Source: Hydrogenobaculum sp. Y04AAS1
GTDB taxonomy: Bacteria; Aquificota; Aquificia; Aquificales; Aquificaceae
Length of the DNA stretch: 64,000 bases
Direction: 5' to 3'
NCBI RefSeq assembly: GCF_000020785.1
Contig: NC_011126.1
Span: 248,001-312,000 of the forward strand
Part shown: piece by piece, positions 45,328-55,213 of the stretch
Layout: every line of letters begins with the position of its first letter
Position numbering within the stretch: position 1 is the first letter of the stretch
Position numbers and translations under genes: made by a program
Notes under the pieces: generated by a model
Databases searched by the model: none
Told to the model about the DNA's origin: nothing
Seen by the model: only the letters and a program-made list of their open reading frames with translations

Positions 45328-48300
45328 TCATACAAAGATTACATAACCTGCTTCAAGATACTTCTTGAAATATTTGTTTGGATTTTGCGGTCTAAAGCCT
45401 ATGGATAAAGGTCTCCACAAACCTACATTACCTATTCCGCCGTTTTCAGCTTTTGTTATCTTTGCAAACCCCTCCCTTGGAGCCCCTGTTGGACAATAAA
45501 CATCAAGCATAAACCCTTTATTTAAGGTCTGCCCAAACAGATCTTTTCTCACCAACGTATCTCCCATCAGTGTAGGGTTTAACCATCCTCTTGTAACGCT
45601 TTGCTGAGACCCTCTTCTGTAAAAAGATTGATATCCGGTAACCGGATTTTCGGCTAAGCCGTTTTTATTTACCTTGGTTCCTTTTACACTACCATGAGAA
45701 GATCCATACATGTTAAACCAGATTTTTGCCAAGCCCGGCGGTGTGCTAAAGCTTCCTCTAACTCTTAGCAATAGTCTTGCCACCTCATATTCTTCTGGTT
45801 TATTTTGCCATCCTATAAACGGTCTATCTTGAGGATCGGCATCCACCCATACGTAATCTCCATCATTTATACCAAGTTTTTGCAAATCGTGTGTGTTTAT
45901 TTCTATAAACGCATCTACTACATAAGGAGTTCTTTTATCGTGTCTATACATATCACCGTATGGGCCAAACAGTAAAGCAACTATATCCACGTCTCCGGTA
46001 GCGGAATGTGTAGTATGCCTAAATTTAGGCGTATGAACGATGTGAGTAGCTCCAAAACTTACCCTTAAAGGATGTTTTGTATCCTTTAGCTTAGCTGGAC
46101 TTATAAATACAGCTCTTGCTTGTCTTAGCTCTGTATCCTTTAGCATCTCTTCAGAGGACAATCCGTAGCTCTTAGGATCTAACGGTCTTAAAAGAGGGTG
46201 TTTTTTGGCTATTACTATTGTATTGGGTTCATAGGGTGTTGAATCTATAGCTTCTCTATGAACTATAAGATTTTCCCCTACGTTGATAAATGTATCTTCT
46301 TCTCTATAAAATTCCAGTCTTCCGGTTTTTGTATACCAAGGCTTACCATCCACAGTCTGATCGTAGCCTATAAATTTTGGATAAAACCTTGTCATCACAA
46401 GAGACGGTATACCTTGTTCTGCTTTAGCAGCCACTTCTTCTATCTTATAACCTTTTAGGTTAGAGGAAGCATTTATAATGCGCTGGATATATACCTCTGG
46501 TTTTTCTTCAAATACAAAATGCCAGTATTCCTTAAATCTCTTATCGCCGGTAAGCTCACTGAGCCTTTTGGCAACAAGAGCATACGTTTCTATATCGTTC
46601 TTGGTATCAAACAGACGTTTTTGTTTTGTGCGAGGCCACACGAGGAAAAATGGATTTGTGCAGGATCCAGATATATCCCAAAATCTATTTTCGTCCCATG
46701 CGTCTACACCAAGGATTATATCTGAATATTCACAGGATAATGACCACCACCAATCATTTGTAACTACGCATTCTACGTTAGGTAAGACGTTAAACATTAC
46801 ATTGTATGCCCATTTTTGATTACCGAGGCCTGAGTTGTTGTCTGCCATCCACATAAACTTTGTCGGTACTGGCATGTGGGTTTTACCAGTCAGCATTTTA
46901 TCTCCAACTTTTAGAGGTCTATCACCGTCTGCAAAATAGTGCTGAGATTCCCCTTTCCAGTAAAATTTAACCTTTGCAAGCTTTGATGGGTCAAGCTCTA
47001 TATTGAATGGATCCTCGGCATTCCATTGGCCAACTCCATTAAATACCGCTAATCTATAATTACCAGCGTAAGATCCTATATTACCACTTTCTCTACCTAC
47101 ATTACCAGTAAGGGCTGCCACTAAGAATATAGCCCTTACTATAAGATCTCCGTGAAAATATTGGTTTACGCCCATGCCTGTGGTTATTTTTGTAGTGCCT
47201 TTGTGATTCGCAATCTCTAATGCCAATTCTCTTATCACATTCGCTGGAACACCTGTGATCTCTTCTACTGTTTCTGGCGTATAATTTTCTTCTAAAAGCT
47301 CAATATAAGCTTGGAAATTAGGTTTTACTTTCACCTTCTCACCATTTACAAGCTCAACTTCGTATTCACCAGTCAGAGCTGGATCTAAACTACTCATATC
47401 AAAATATTTTCCTACTTCATCCCGTGTAACTACCTTCGGAGAGTTGGTTTTTACATCCCATACCACAAAATCGTTTATATCTTGATCTCTTAATTGGATT
47501 GGGATATATTGTTTTTCCTGCTTCATCGGTGGAGGTGGCATTTGTTTAGAAGGGTTATAAACCACCGCTTGGTTTAAGGCTTTTGGTATATAGTTTGGTA
47601 TAATATCGGAGGCTCGTAAGAGTTTAGCGTTGTCCATTCTTACCAAGAGAGGTAGATCTGTAAAACTTTTGACAAAGTTTTCATCGTATAATTTTTCTTT
47701 CATTATCACATAAGCCATTGAAAGGGCTAACGCCCCATCGGTAGCTGTTCTTGTAATCACCACTTTGTCAGCCGTTCTCGCGGTAGCCATAAAATCGTTT
47801 GATATTACAATTACTTTTATACCCTTTATCTGGGCCTCTGTTAACCAATGGGAATCAGGCATTTTTGTTCCATAAGGATTCATACCCCATAGCACTATAA
47901 GTTTTGCATGTTCCCATGTAACCAAATCAAAATCCACCGTTTGTTGTCCTGTCACCAACGTATGAGCAGGAGGGAGATCTGTATGCTCTGAGTAATTATC
48001 CCATCCAACGCCTCCCAAGGCTTTATCTGGCTCAACTTTTCTTATATTTGAGTCTAACAATGCCATCATATTTGACATTCTGTACTGTCCAACATATCTC
48101 AACACTGCAAGCCAAGGCATAGAGCCTCTAAATTTAAGTGTCCTCGTGCCAGCACCAGCCATCGTATCTATCATCTCTTCTGGATAACCTTGGGCCTTTA
48201 GATAAGCTTTTCCTTTTTCGCCAGAATAGGTCTTGGCTATGTTTATTAAGCTTTTAGCAATGATATCTGATACTTCTTCCCAGGATACTTTTAGCCATTC

Positions 48301-48792
48301 ATCTTTACCACGGTTGATAAAGTATTTGGAAGGGGGTTTTCCATTTTCGTCCCTTGGAAAATCGGCTTTATACCATTCATAATATCCTTTTCTTACAAAG
48401 GGCCCTCTAATCCTTCTGTCCCCATAAAATCTTCTTACCAAGGCAAGACCTTTGTTGCAACATCTTGGCTCCCATCTATGAGAAGCTTTTATACCATATA
48501 TATCTGTTGCATCCCCATATTTATAAGTTGGTTCTAATCTCGTTATTATACCGTTTTTCACATAAGCGTTTAGATAACATCCGTGCGTATCGTTGGGATT
48601 ACAAAGAATCACTGTGGTTTCATCCGGTTTGTATATATCTCTATATATCTTTTCCCATCCTCTATTTGGATATGATGCCAATGGATTACCCACTATCACC
48701 AGAGGTTCAAAAAGCTTCTTCCCAAATCCCGGCGTAGAAAGCGCTGCCAAAAACACGCTTCCATTCTTGAGGAAATCGCGCCTTGATATCAT
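45328..48792 (-). CDS. Periplasmic type II DMSO-reductase-family molybdenum subunit (nitrate-reductase-like)
   Basis: The 1154-residue protein starts with a Tat signal (SRRDFLKNG, residues 3-11). The molybdenum ligand is expected to be D272 in SEHTDLPPAH, aligned with the NarG Asp in CDLPPASP. The N-terminal cluster motif is altered: C64, H70 and C72 in ILCNPNDTHGCYLNAYVKNG and C111/C112 later, where NarG has H-x3-C-x3-C. Nitrate is the likely substrate because it faces nirS and sits in a denitrification island, but selenate, chlorate or a dehydrogenase role is possible. I chose the ATG at 48792, which has AAGGAGGT 5 bases upstream. Confidence 0.8.
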   Translation of the reverse strand: MISRRDFLKNGSVFLAALSTPGFGKKLFEPLVIVGNPLASYPNRGWEKIYRDIYKPDETTVILCNPNDTHGCYLNAYVKNGIITRLEPTYKYGDATDIYGIKASHRWEPRCCNKGLALVRRFYGDRRIRGPFVRKGYYEWYKADFPRDENGKPPSKYFINRGKDEWLKVSWEEVSDIIAKSLINIAKTYSGEKGKAYLKAQGYPEEMIDTMAGAGTRTLKFRGSMPWLAVLRYVGQYRMSNMMALLDSNIRKVEPDKALGGVGWDNYSEHTDLPPAHTLVTGQQTVDFDLVTWEHAKLIVLWGMNPYGTKMPDSHWLTEAQIKGIKVIVISNDFMATARTADKVVITRTATDGALALSMAYVIMKEKLYDENFVKSFTDLPLLVRMDNAKLLRASDIIPNYIPKALNQAVVYNPSKQMPPPPMKQEKQYIPIQLRDQDINDFVVWDVKTNSPKVVTRDEVGKYFDMSSLDPALTGEYEVELVNGEKVKVKPNFQAYIELLEENYTPETVEEITGVPANVIRELALEIANHKGTTKITTGMGVNQYFHGDLIVRAIFLVAALTGNVGRESGNIGSYAGNYRLAVFNGVGQWNAEDPFNIELDPSKLAKVKFYWKGESQHYFADGDRPLKVGDKMLTGKTHMPVPTKFMWMADNNSGLGNQKWAYNVMFNVLPNVECVVTNDWWWSLSCEYSDIILGVDAWDENRFWDISGSCTNPFFLVWPRTKQKRLFDTKNDIETYALVAKRLSELTGDKRFKEYWHFVFEEKPEVYIQRIINASSNLKGYKIEEVAAKAEQGIPSLVMTRFYPKFIGYDQTVDGKPWYTKTGRLEFYREEDTFINVGENLIVHREAIDSTPYEPNTIVIAKKHPLLRPLDPKSYGLSSEEMLKDTELRQARAVFISPAKLKDTKHPLRVSFGATHIVHTPKFRHTTHSATGDVDIVALLFGPYGDMYRHDKRTPYVVDAFIEINTHDLQKLGINDGDYVWVDADPQDRPFIGWQNKPEEYEVARLLLRVRGSFSTPPGLAKIWFNMYGSSHGSVKGTKVNKNGLAENPVTGYQSFYRRGSQQSVTRGWLNPTLMGDTLVRKDLFGQTLNKGFMLDVYCPTGAPREGFAKITKAENGGIGNVGLWRPLSIGFRPQNPNKYFKKYLEAGYVIFV

Positions 48793-48822
48793 AAAAACCT
48801 CCTTCAATCTAATGATATGTCT

Positions 48823-48864
48823 ATTATCAGAGATTTATTAGCGATATTCATTGATTTAAATCAA
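48823..48864 (-). promoter_or_regulatory. Fnr-type activator box and -10 for the molybdoenzyme operon
   Basis: A perfect TTGATTTAAATCAA palindrome (48851-48864) is centred at 48857.5. On the minus strand GATAAT (48823-48828) gives an expected start at 48816, exactly 41.5 bases from the centre, a class II activator layout. The leader to the ATG at 48792 is then 24 bases and holds the Shine-Dalgarno site. Confidence 0.72.
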
Positions 48865-48939
48865 TTGATATTAAAAGCCGAAAACATTGATGGAAAATGT
48901 ATAAGATAAATCATATATACATTTATTCACTTATTTCTA

Positions 48940-48981
48940 TTGATTTGTATCAATGATATATATAAAATTAGCTCCTATCAT
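48940..48981 (+). promoter_or_regulatory. Fnr-type activator box and -10 for the nirS operon
   Basis: TTGATTTGTATCAA (48940-48953) matches the consensus in both half sites. TATCAT (48976-48981) predicts a start at 48988, 41.5 bases from the box centre. The 22-base leader contains a CGGAGG ribosome site. It is divergent from the molybdoenzyme box about 90 bases away, so both operons are likely switched together. Confidence 0.72.
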
Positions 48982-49009
48982 ATTGTTATAAAAATCGGAG
49001 GTTAATTTT

Positions 49010-50656
49010 ATGGTAAAGAAGTTTCTCCTCTTAGGTACCGTTTTCGGGGCTTTCATGTTCGTTGGTAAGGAGGCTGTATCACAAGATTCGGTTCCAAATT
49101 CCGCAAAGCAGGATACACAGCCTCTTACGAAGCAAGAGTACGAGATGGCAAAACAAATCTATTTCAATAGGTGTGCCGGTTGCCACGGTGAACTTAGAAC
49201 TGGTGCAATAGGACCCGCTCTTACACCAGACAAAATGAAACAGCTTGGTATTCAAAACATAGAAACATTTATTACGTATGGGTCTCCAAAAGGCATGCCA
49301 GACTGGGGAAAATCTGGTGTTCTTACACCGGAACAAATAAGTGTAATGGCGAGGTTTTTACAGCTTCCTCCACCAAGTCCCCCAGAATTTGATCTTCCAG
49401 ATATAGAAAAAACATGGCAACTCATAGTGCCAGTAAACCAAAGACCAAAAACTCCGTTAACCAATAAAGATATATCAAATTATATGGGTGTCGTGCTCCG
49501 TTCGGCGAATGAAGCCGCTATAATTGATGATGCCACCAAAAAACCAGTAGCCATATTAAAAACCGGACATGCTTTACACATACTAAGGGCTGATGCTTCT
49601 GGAGAATACTTTTACTCTATAGGAAGAGATGGCAAGGTCAGTCTAATAGACCTTTACTATAAACACCCAAAGATAGTAGCTCAGATAAAAGCCTGCTACG
49701 ATGCCAGATCTGTAGAGGTTAGTCTTTACCATGGTAAAGAGGGTGATTATAGGGATAAATATGCTATAGTAGGATGCTATTGGCCACCTCAATTTGTCAT
49801 CCTTGATGGATCTACTTTGAAACCGCTCAAGGTTGTATCTACCGTAGGCTATCAAGTAGGTACAGGAAAGTTTATAAGGGATCCAAGGGTTGCAGCTATA
49901 GTAGCTTCTTACTTTCATCCTGAATGGATAGTAAACGTAAAAGAAACTGGCCAGATATGGATAGTGAATTATAAAGATCTCAAAAATCTCAAGATTACTA
50001 TGGTTGATGCCGCACCGTTCTTACACGATGGGGGATGGAACTCAACAAAACGATACTTCTTAGCCGCCGCCAACGCCAGCAATAAAATAGCTGTGCTTGA
50101 TGCTAAAAAAGATAAATTAGCTAAATTGATAGATACTCCAAAACTTCCTCATCCTGGTAGAGGTGCCAACATATACAATCCTAAGTACGGTCCTCTTTAT
50201 TGTTCTTCTTTTATCGGACAAGGCGTAGTAGCATGTATAGGCACCGATCCAAAGCATCACCCTCAGTATGCATGGAAAGTAGTAAAGATAATAAAACTAC
50301 CTGGAGAAGGTGGTGGTTCTTTGTTTATCAAGACGAACCCACACGTGCATTATATGTTTGTGGATAGAACTCTAAATCCAGATCAAAAACTTCAAAGACA
50401 ATTTTACGCTATAGATACAAGAACCCTTAAGGTCGTCCATACGTTCAACATGCCTAAGGATCTCAAAGGAAGATTTGTGGATTTTGATTTTAACAAACAA
50501 GGCACCGAATTGTGGGTTTCTGACTGGGATAAAGAAGGGGCTATACTGATATACAATCCAAACACATTCAAATTAGAAGATGTGATAAAAGGCAAATGGG
50601 TAATATCCCCCACAGGTAAGTTCAACGTTTATAACACCGTACACGACATCTACTAA
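49010..50656 (+). CDS. nirS: Cytochrome cd1 nitrite reductase
   Basis: The 548-residue periplasmic enzyme has a signal peptide (to about residue 25), a cytochrome c domain with C55-A-G-C58-H59, and an eight-bladed beta-propeller d1 domain (VVLRSANEAAIIDDATKKPVAILKTGHALHILRADASGEY, and later NTVHDIY at the end). It reduces nitrite to NO. The d1 heme genes follow in the same transcript, and an Fnr-type box controls it. Its electron donor is probably a soluble cytochrome c such as the one at 29569. Confidence 0.95.
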   Translation: MVKKFLLLGTVFGAFMFVGKEAVSQDSVPNSAKQDTQPLTKQEYEMAKQIYFNRCAGCHGELRTGAIGPALTPDKMKQLGIQNIETFITYGSPKGMPDWGKSGVLTPEQISVMARFLQLPPPSPPEFDLPDIEKTWQLIVPVNQRPKTPLTNKDISNYMGVVLRSANEAAIIDDATKKPVAILKTGHALHILRADASGEYFYSIGRDGKVSLIDLYYKHPKIVAQIKACYDARSVEVSLYHGKEGDYRDKYAIVGCYWPPQFVILDGSTLKPLKVVSTVGYQVGTGKFIRDPRVAAIVASYFHPEWIVNVKETGQIWIVNYKDLKNLKITMVDAAPFLHDGGWNSTKRYFLAAANASNKIAVLDAKKDKLAKLIDTPKLPHPGRGANIYNPKYGPLYCSSFIGQGVVACIGTDPKHHPQYAWKVVKIIKLPGEGGGSLFIKTNPHVHYMFVDRTLNPDQKLQRQFYAIDTRTLKVVHTFNMPKDLKGRFVDFDFNKQGTELWVSDWDKEGAILIYNPNTFKLEDVIKGKWVISPTGKFNVYNTVHDIY

Positions 50657-50657
50657 T

Positions 50658-52331
50658 ATGAGAATTAGGTTAATTTTTCTTAGCTTGCTTCTTTGCTGTC
50701 CATTGCTATCCTCCTTCTCCTCTCCAGCAAGTCTGGGGGGAGATTTATACAAAGACAAGTGCGCTAAGTGTCACGGTATTAATAGAATGGGATTATCCGG
50801 GCCACCATTAATTCCTGAATTCCTAAAATCAAAATCTGACAACACACTTTTTAAGATTATAAAAAACGGTATACCTCCTACGCTTATGCCGTCCTTTAAA
50901 GATTTAACAGACAAACAAATAGAAAGTCTCATTGCTTTTGTTAAGACGCCCGTTACTGTGAACACCTGGAGTTTATCTGATATAAGGAAGACATGGTATA
51001 AGTTAAGTGCTCAAAACCCAAAGCCATGGCATAGAACAATAGTAAATTTTATGGCTTTGGTGGAAGCTGGTAAGAACAGGGTGTGGTTTCTAAATAAAGC
51101 CCATGTAATAAACAAAATAAATTTTGGAGACATCCATGGGGGGCTAAAGTTTTCTAACGATGGGAAGTTTATCTACATTCCTTCAAGGACAGGATATATA
51201 GGTAGATACAACATAAGAAAAGGATACTTGGATTATAAAGTAAGGGCATGCTTATACCAAAGAAATGTAAGCTTATTTTCCAACGGGGTAATATCAGCAT
51301 GTTGGTTACCTTCTCAAATAGTAATCCTTAACAAAAAATTAGAACCAAAAGCCGTAATTCCAATAGATGGCAAAATTAGTGCTATCTATGGGTTATACAA
51401 TTCTCCTTACGCCGTGTTTGGTTTAATGCATAAAAGTGTATTGGGTTTTCTCAACACAAGCTCTTTAAACCTAAAATACTACGATGTTCCTACTGCTTTT
51501 GAAGACTTTTTCATAGATCCGTTGGAGCATTTCGTAGTGGGAACTTCATTTAATCACAACGTACTATCAGTATTTGATATAAAATCCAAAAAAATTGTAT
51601 ATCAAACCTCCTTTGGAGGGATGCCTCATCTTGCTTCTGCAGCCTTTTGGTATAAAGATAAAAATTTTTACTTTGCCACCCCAGATTTAAAGAAACCAGT
51701 AATCACCATATGGAGAGCCTACAAATGGAAAAAGATAAAAGAGATTCCTTCAAAAGGTGTTGGATTTTTTGTTAAAACCAATCCAAACACACCTTATCTA
51801 TGGGCTGATGAACATGCAAACACGTTACTTCTAATAAAGAAGACCGATTTTAAACCCATCCATGTAAAACTAGTTAAGAAAGGTTGGATAATCCACACCC
51901 AGTTTTCGGGAGATGGTAAATATGCCTATGTAAGCGATTATGCAAAAAATGGTAACGTTTTTATACTTGATTCAACGACTCTTAAACTTATAAAATCTTT
52001 TCCAGCATCCTATCCCATTGGAAAATACAACTACGTTACGTACTCAAACAGAAGAGAAGCAGCCCTTTTAGGTGAAGAGGTGTATTTACAATATTGCTGG
52101 GGATGTCATCACCCCACTAGAACCGCCTTTGCCCCTTCTTTTAAATATATAGCAAAGCATATACCCATATCTTTAATAAAAGCTCAGATACTAAGCCCAG
52201 ATCAAACATATAAGCTGTTGGGATTTAAGCAAAATGTTATGCCAAAGTTCCACCTGTCAAAATACGAGATAGACGCCTTGCTGATGTTTATTGAATATTC
52301 TAAAAATAGAAACTTTTGGGATAGCCACTGA
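50658..52331 (+). CDS. nirN: NirN-like cytochrome d1-propeller protein with an extra C-terminal heme c domain
   Basis: The 557-residue protein starts with a signal peptide and a cytochrome c domain (C35-x2-C38-H39), then a d1-type propeller clearly related to NirS, and ends with a second c-type domain (C480-W-G-C483-H484). NirN catalyses the last step of heme d1 synthesis, oxidising dihydro-d1, and normally has one heme c. The second domain could carry the released electrons onward. It starts one base after nirS. A second nitrite reductase is less likely because NirS is already present. Confidence 0.78.
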   Translation: MRIRLIFLSLLLCCPLLSSFSSPASLGGDLYKDKCAKCHGINRMGLSGPPLIPEFLKSKSDNTLFKIIKNGIPPTLMPSFKDLTDKQIESLIAFVKTPVTVNTWSLSDIRKTWYKLSAQNPKPWHRTIVNFMALVEAGKNRVWFLNKAHVINKINFGDIHGGLKFSNDGKFIYIPSRTGYIGRYNIRKGYLDYKVRACLYQRNVSLFSNGVISACWLPSQIVILNKKLEPKAVIPIDGKISAIYGLYNSPYAVFGLMHKSVLGFLNTSSLNLKYYDVPTAFEDFFIDPLEHFVVGTSFNHNVLSVFDIKSKKIVYQTSFGGMPHLASAAFWYKDKNFYFATPDLKKPVITIWRAYKWKKIKEIPSKGVGFFVKTNPNTPYLWADEHANTLLLIKKTDFKPIHVKLVKKGWIIHTQFSGDGKYAYVSDYAKNGNVFILDSTTLKLIKSFPASYPIGKYNYVTYSNRREAALLGEEVYLQYCWGCHHPTRTAFAPSFKYIAKHIPISLIKAQILSPDQTYKLLGFKQNVMPKFHLSKYEIDALLMFIEYSKNRNFWDSH

Positions 52332-53407
52332 TGTTGCGGATTAGTGAATACATAAAGACATCCTTAGAGAAGAAGGTGAAAAAACCTTTCAGCGGCAGGA
52401 TAGTAATATGGAATATCATAAACTCGTGCAACCTGTCTTGTATATTTTGTTATTCCTCTGCCAAGAAGGCAAAACAACCATCTTATTTTGATAAAAACAA
52501 TATAAAAGATATCGTAAAAAAACTATCTGATTTAAATACAAAATTTGTAGTGCTATCTGGTGGCGAACCGCTGTTATACGATGATATATACTATGTTTCA
52601 GAGCTTTTAAGAGAACATGGTATAAACGTATCTTTGTCTACAAATGGTCTTTTGATAGATAATGACAATATAGAACTTATAAAAACACACTTTGATTATG
52701 TTGGTATAAGCATAGACGGCAAAGAAAAAACACACGATACGCTTAGAGGCTTAAATGGCGCTTATAAAAAATCAATAGGTAGCATAAAGCTCCTTTTAGA
52801 AAACAACGTAAAAGTGGGTATCAGATTTACATTAACAAACAGAAACTTTTCAGAGCTTTTACATATATTTGAACTGGCATCGTCTTTAGGCGTTAGGAAG
52901 CTATACATATCCCATTTGGTTAATAGCGGTAGAGCAAACAACGACCTTTATGTAGATAAAAAAGAACATAAGAAGATAAGTGAAGCTATTATCTTAAAAG
53001 CTATGGAAACAGACCTTGAAATAGTAACTGGAAACAATGAACAAGATGCTATAATCCTTACCGAGATATTCAAAAAACATTTCCCCAACCATATTGATTA
53101 TCTTATGGAAAATCTTAAAAATTGGGGAGGCAATCAATCTGGGGTTAGACTTCTTAATTTAGATTACAAAGGTTATATAAAGCCAGATCCGTTTTTTGAT
53201 TATAAACTTGCACATATATCTGATAACGATTTGGAAAATAAACTAAAAGAAAATCCCGTTTATAAGTTTCTCAATGCTTATCCAAGGAAGATAACAGGCA
53301 AATGTCAACAATGTCAATTTATAAACATATGCAACGGTGGGTCTAGGGCAAGAGCTTTCAATGTTTACAACGATTATTCCATGGAGGATCCGTCATGTTT
53401 TATCTGA
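52331..53407 (+). CDS. nirJ: Heme d1 biosynthesis radical SAM protein NirJ
   Basis: The 358-residue protein has the radical SAM motif CNLSCIFCY (C-x3-C-x2-C) and SGGEPLL, and a C-terminal SPASM-like auxiliary cluster region CQQCQFINICNGGSRARAF ending in PSCF. NirJ removes propionate side chains to form the d1 keto groups. The start overlaps the nirN stop as TGATG. The protein is cytoplasmic. Confidence 0.88.
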   Translation: MLRISEYIKTSLEKKVKKPFSGRIVIWNIINSCNLSCIFCYSSAKKAKQPSYFDKNNIKDIVKKLSDLNTKFVVLSGGEPLLYDDIYYVSELLREHGINVSLSTNGLLIDNDNIELIKTHFDYVGISIDGKEKTHDTLRGLNGAYKKSIGSIKLLLENNVKVGIRFTLTNRNFSELLHIFELASSLGVRKLYISHLVNSGRANNDLYVDKKEHKKISEAIILKAMETDLEIVTGNNEQDAIILTEIFKKHFPNHIDYLMENLKNWGGNQSGVRLLNLDYKGYIKPDPFFDYKLAHISDNDLENKLKENPVYKFLNAYPRKITGKCQQCQFINICNGGSRARAFNVYNDYSMEDPSCFI

Positions 53408-54474
53408 TATTTTTCGTTTCATTGCTGATTGGCTTTGTCAGTTCTTTTGGTAGCCAATATTACGTAGTAGAAAGATCAAGAGGATCTCTTGGTGTTATAG
53501 AAAACAGAGAATATGTTGGAGAGATAAAGCATCTTGGTGATATGAACCATGCCATAGTAAAATATGGAAAATGCTATGCTTACGTGATTAGTAGAGACGG
53601 AGTACTATCAAAGATAGATCCAAGAAATAATCATATTGTGGCTCAAACCAAAGCGGGCAATAGCTCTATTGATTTTTACATAACAAAGCATCTAATAGTG
53701 GTGGCAAATTACGATCCAGATACAGTAGCTATCTTCAATCACAATTTAAAGTTGATAAAATCCATAAAAACAGGCTCTAGAAATGTGGGTATCAAAGTAT
53801 ACAAACATCTTATTTTCGTGCTTTTGATGGATAAAAATGCCATTCTTGTCTTAGATGATAAAAACTTCTCAAAAAAGAAAGTCATAAAAAATGTAGGGGT
53901 TATGCCGTTTGATGCTATTTTAGACGGCGATAGATACATTGTGTCTTTTTTTGTGAACGATGATATTGGTATATTGGATACCGAAAATATGAAATACAGG
54001 ATTATACACTACGGAACAGTTTCAAAACCGATATTAAAAATACCTCATTACGGACTATTTTCCATGTGGCATGGGCTTGTATTTATGCCCCTTGTGGGAG
54101 AAAGGGCCATTGGCGTTGTAAATATAGATAAAGGGACTCTTGAGCATAAGATCCCATTGCTTGGATATCCTGTTTTTGTAATAGTCTCGCCGAAAGATAA
54201 TCTTATAGCTGTAAATTACAGCGGAGATAACGATGATTACATGAGCTTTATTGATCCTTTCAAGATGAAACTCATCAAAAATATGAAGGTTGCTAGAAGG
54301 ATAATGCATATGAGGTTCTCAAAAGATGGTAGGTTTTTGTATATATCTGACTATTTCGACAACAGGGTAAAAATCCTTGATACTTCAGATTTTAAAATAA
54401 TAAAAGAGATAACCGTACCTCAACCCTCAGGTATCTTCAGATTACCAGAAAGACTGGAGGAGTGTCATGGGTAA
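53395..54474 (+). CDS. nirF: Heme d1 biosynthesis protein NirF
   Basis: The 359-residue protein begins with a hydrophobic export signal and has a propeller fold related to the NirS d1 domain without a heme c site, ending in VPQPSGIFRLPERLEE. NirF acts in the periplasm on late d1 intermediates. It has a GGAGG site inside the nirJ end (13-base overlap) and precedes the methyltransferase gene, matching nir clusters elsewhere. Confidence 0.85.
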   Translation: MFYLIFFVSLLIGFVSSFGSQYYVVERSRGSLGVIENREYVGEIKHLGDMNHAIVKYGKCYAYVISRDGVLSKIDPRNNHIVAQTKAGNSSIDFYITKHLIVVANYDPDTVAIFNHNLKLIKSIKTGSRNVGIKVYKHLIFVLLMDKNAILVLDDKNFSKKKVIKNVGVMPFDAILDGDRYIVSFFVNDDIGILDTENMKYRIIHYGTVSKPILKIPHYGLFSMWHGLVFMPLVGERAIGVVNIDKGTLEHKIPLLGYPVFVIVSPKDNLIAVNYSGDNDDYMSFIDPFKMKLIKNMKVARRIMHMRFSKDGRFLYISDYFDNRVKILDTSDFKIIKEITVPQPSGIFRLPERLEECHG

Positions 54475-55213
54475 AGTATATTTAGTGGGTGCTGGTCCCG
54501 GTGATCCTGAGCTACTTACTCTAAAAGCAATAAAAGCCCTTGAGCGATCTGATGTTGTGTTGTATGACAAGCTTGTAAACAAAGATATACTATCTTATGC
54601 GAAAAAAGAGGCAATAAAAATATGCGTTGGAAAAGAAAGAGGATTTCATTCTATAGAACAAGATAATATAAACGATCTTATCTTGGAATACGCACATTTA
54701 GGATACGATGTAACAAGGCTTAAAAGCGGCGATCCTTTTGTATTTGGAAGAGGTGGAGAGGAGGCTTTGTTTCTTAAAAATCATGGTGTAGAGTTTGAGG
54801 TGATACCTGGAGTCACATCTGCCGTTGGTTTACCTACTCATGCGTATATCCCTATTACCTACAGAGGGATATCATCTTCCTTCGCTGTTATAACGGGACA
54901 TAAAGAAAATGGTAGTCTAAAGCATATAAATTGGGATAAGATAGTTGGCGTAGATACGCTTGTTTTTTTAATGGCTGTCTCTTCAAGACAGGAGATAGCA
55001 AAGCACCTTATAGATGCAGGAAGAGATCCGAATGAGCCAGTTGCGTTTGTAGAAAATGGTTTTAGTCAAAACGAAAAAATAATAATAACCAATTTAAAAG
55101 ACTTACTACACAACAATATAGAAGTAAATACCCCTGCTGTGATGATAGTAGGTCAGGTGGTAAACATGAGAGATAAATTAAGATCCATGGAGGTGGCTTT
55201 ATGCAAGTGTTAA
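54467..55213 (+). CDS. nirE: Uroporphyrinogen III C-methyltransferase (NirE/CobA type)
   Basis: The 248-residue SUMT protein has VYLVGAGPGDPELLTLKAIKALERSDVVLYDKLV, the LKSGDPFVFGRGGEE motif, EVIPGVTSA and PITYRG. It makes precorrin-2 from uroporphyrinogen III with two SAM. In this operon it feeds the d1 branch and could also serve siroheme. A GGAGG site lies in the nirF end. It overlaps both neighbours. Confidence 0.93.
   Translation: MGKVYLVGAGPGDPELLTLKAIKALERSDVVLYDKLVNKDILSYAKKEAIKICVGKERGFHSIEQDNINDLILEYAHLGYDVTRLKSGDPFVFGRGGEEALFLKNHGVEFEVIPGVTSAVGLPTHAYIPITYRGISSSFAVITGHKENGSLKHINWDKIVGVDTLVFLMAVSSRQEIAKHLIDAGRDPNEPVAFVENGFSQNEKIIITNLKDLLHNNIEVNTPAVMIVGQVVNMRDKLRSMEVALCKC

Noticed and set aside
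48793-48807. An upstream TTG start for the molybdoenzyme alpha subunit
   Set aside because: That codon falls in the Shine-Dalgarno region of the ATG at 48792, and the Tat motif opens correctly from 48792.
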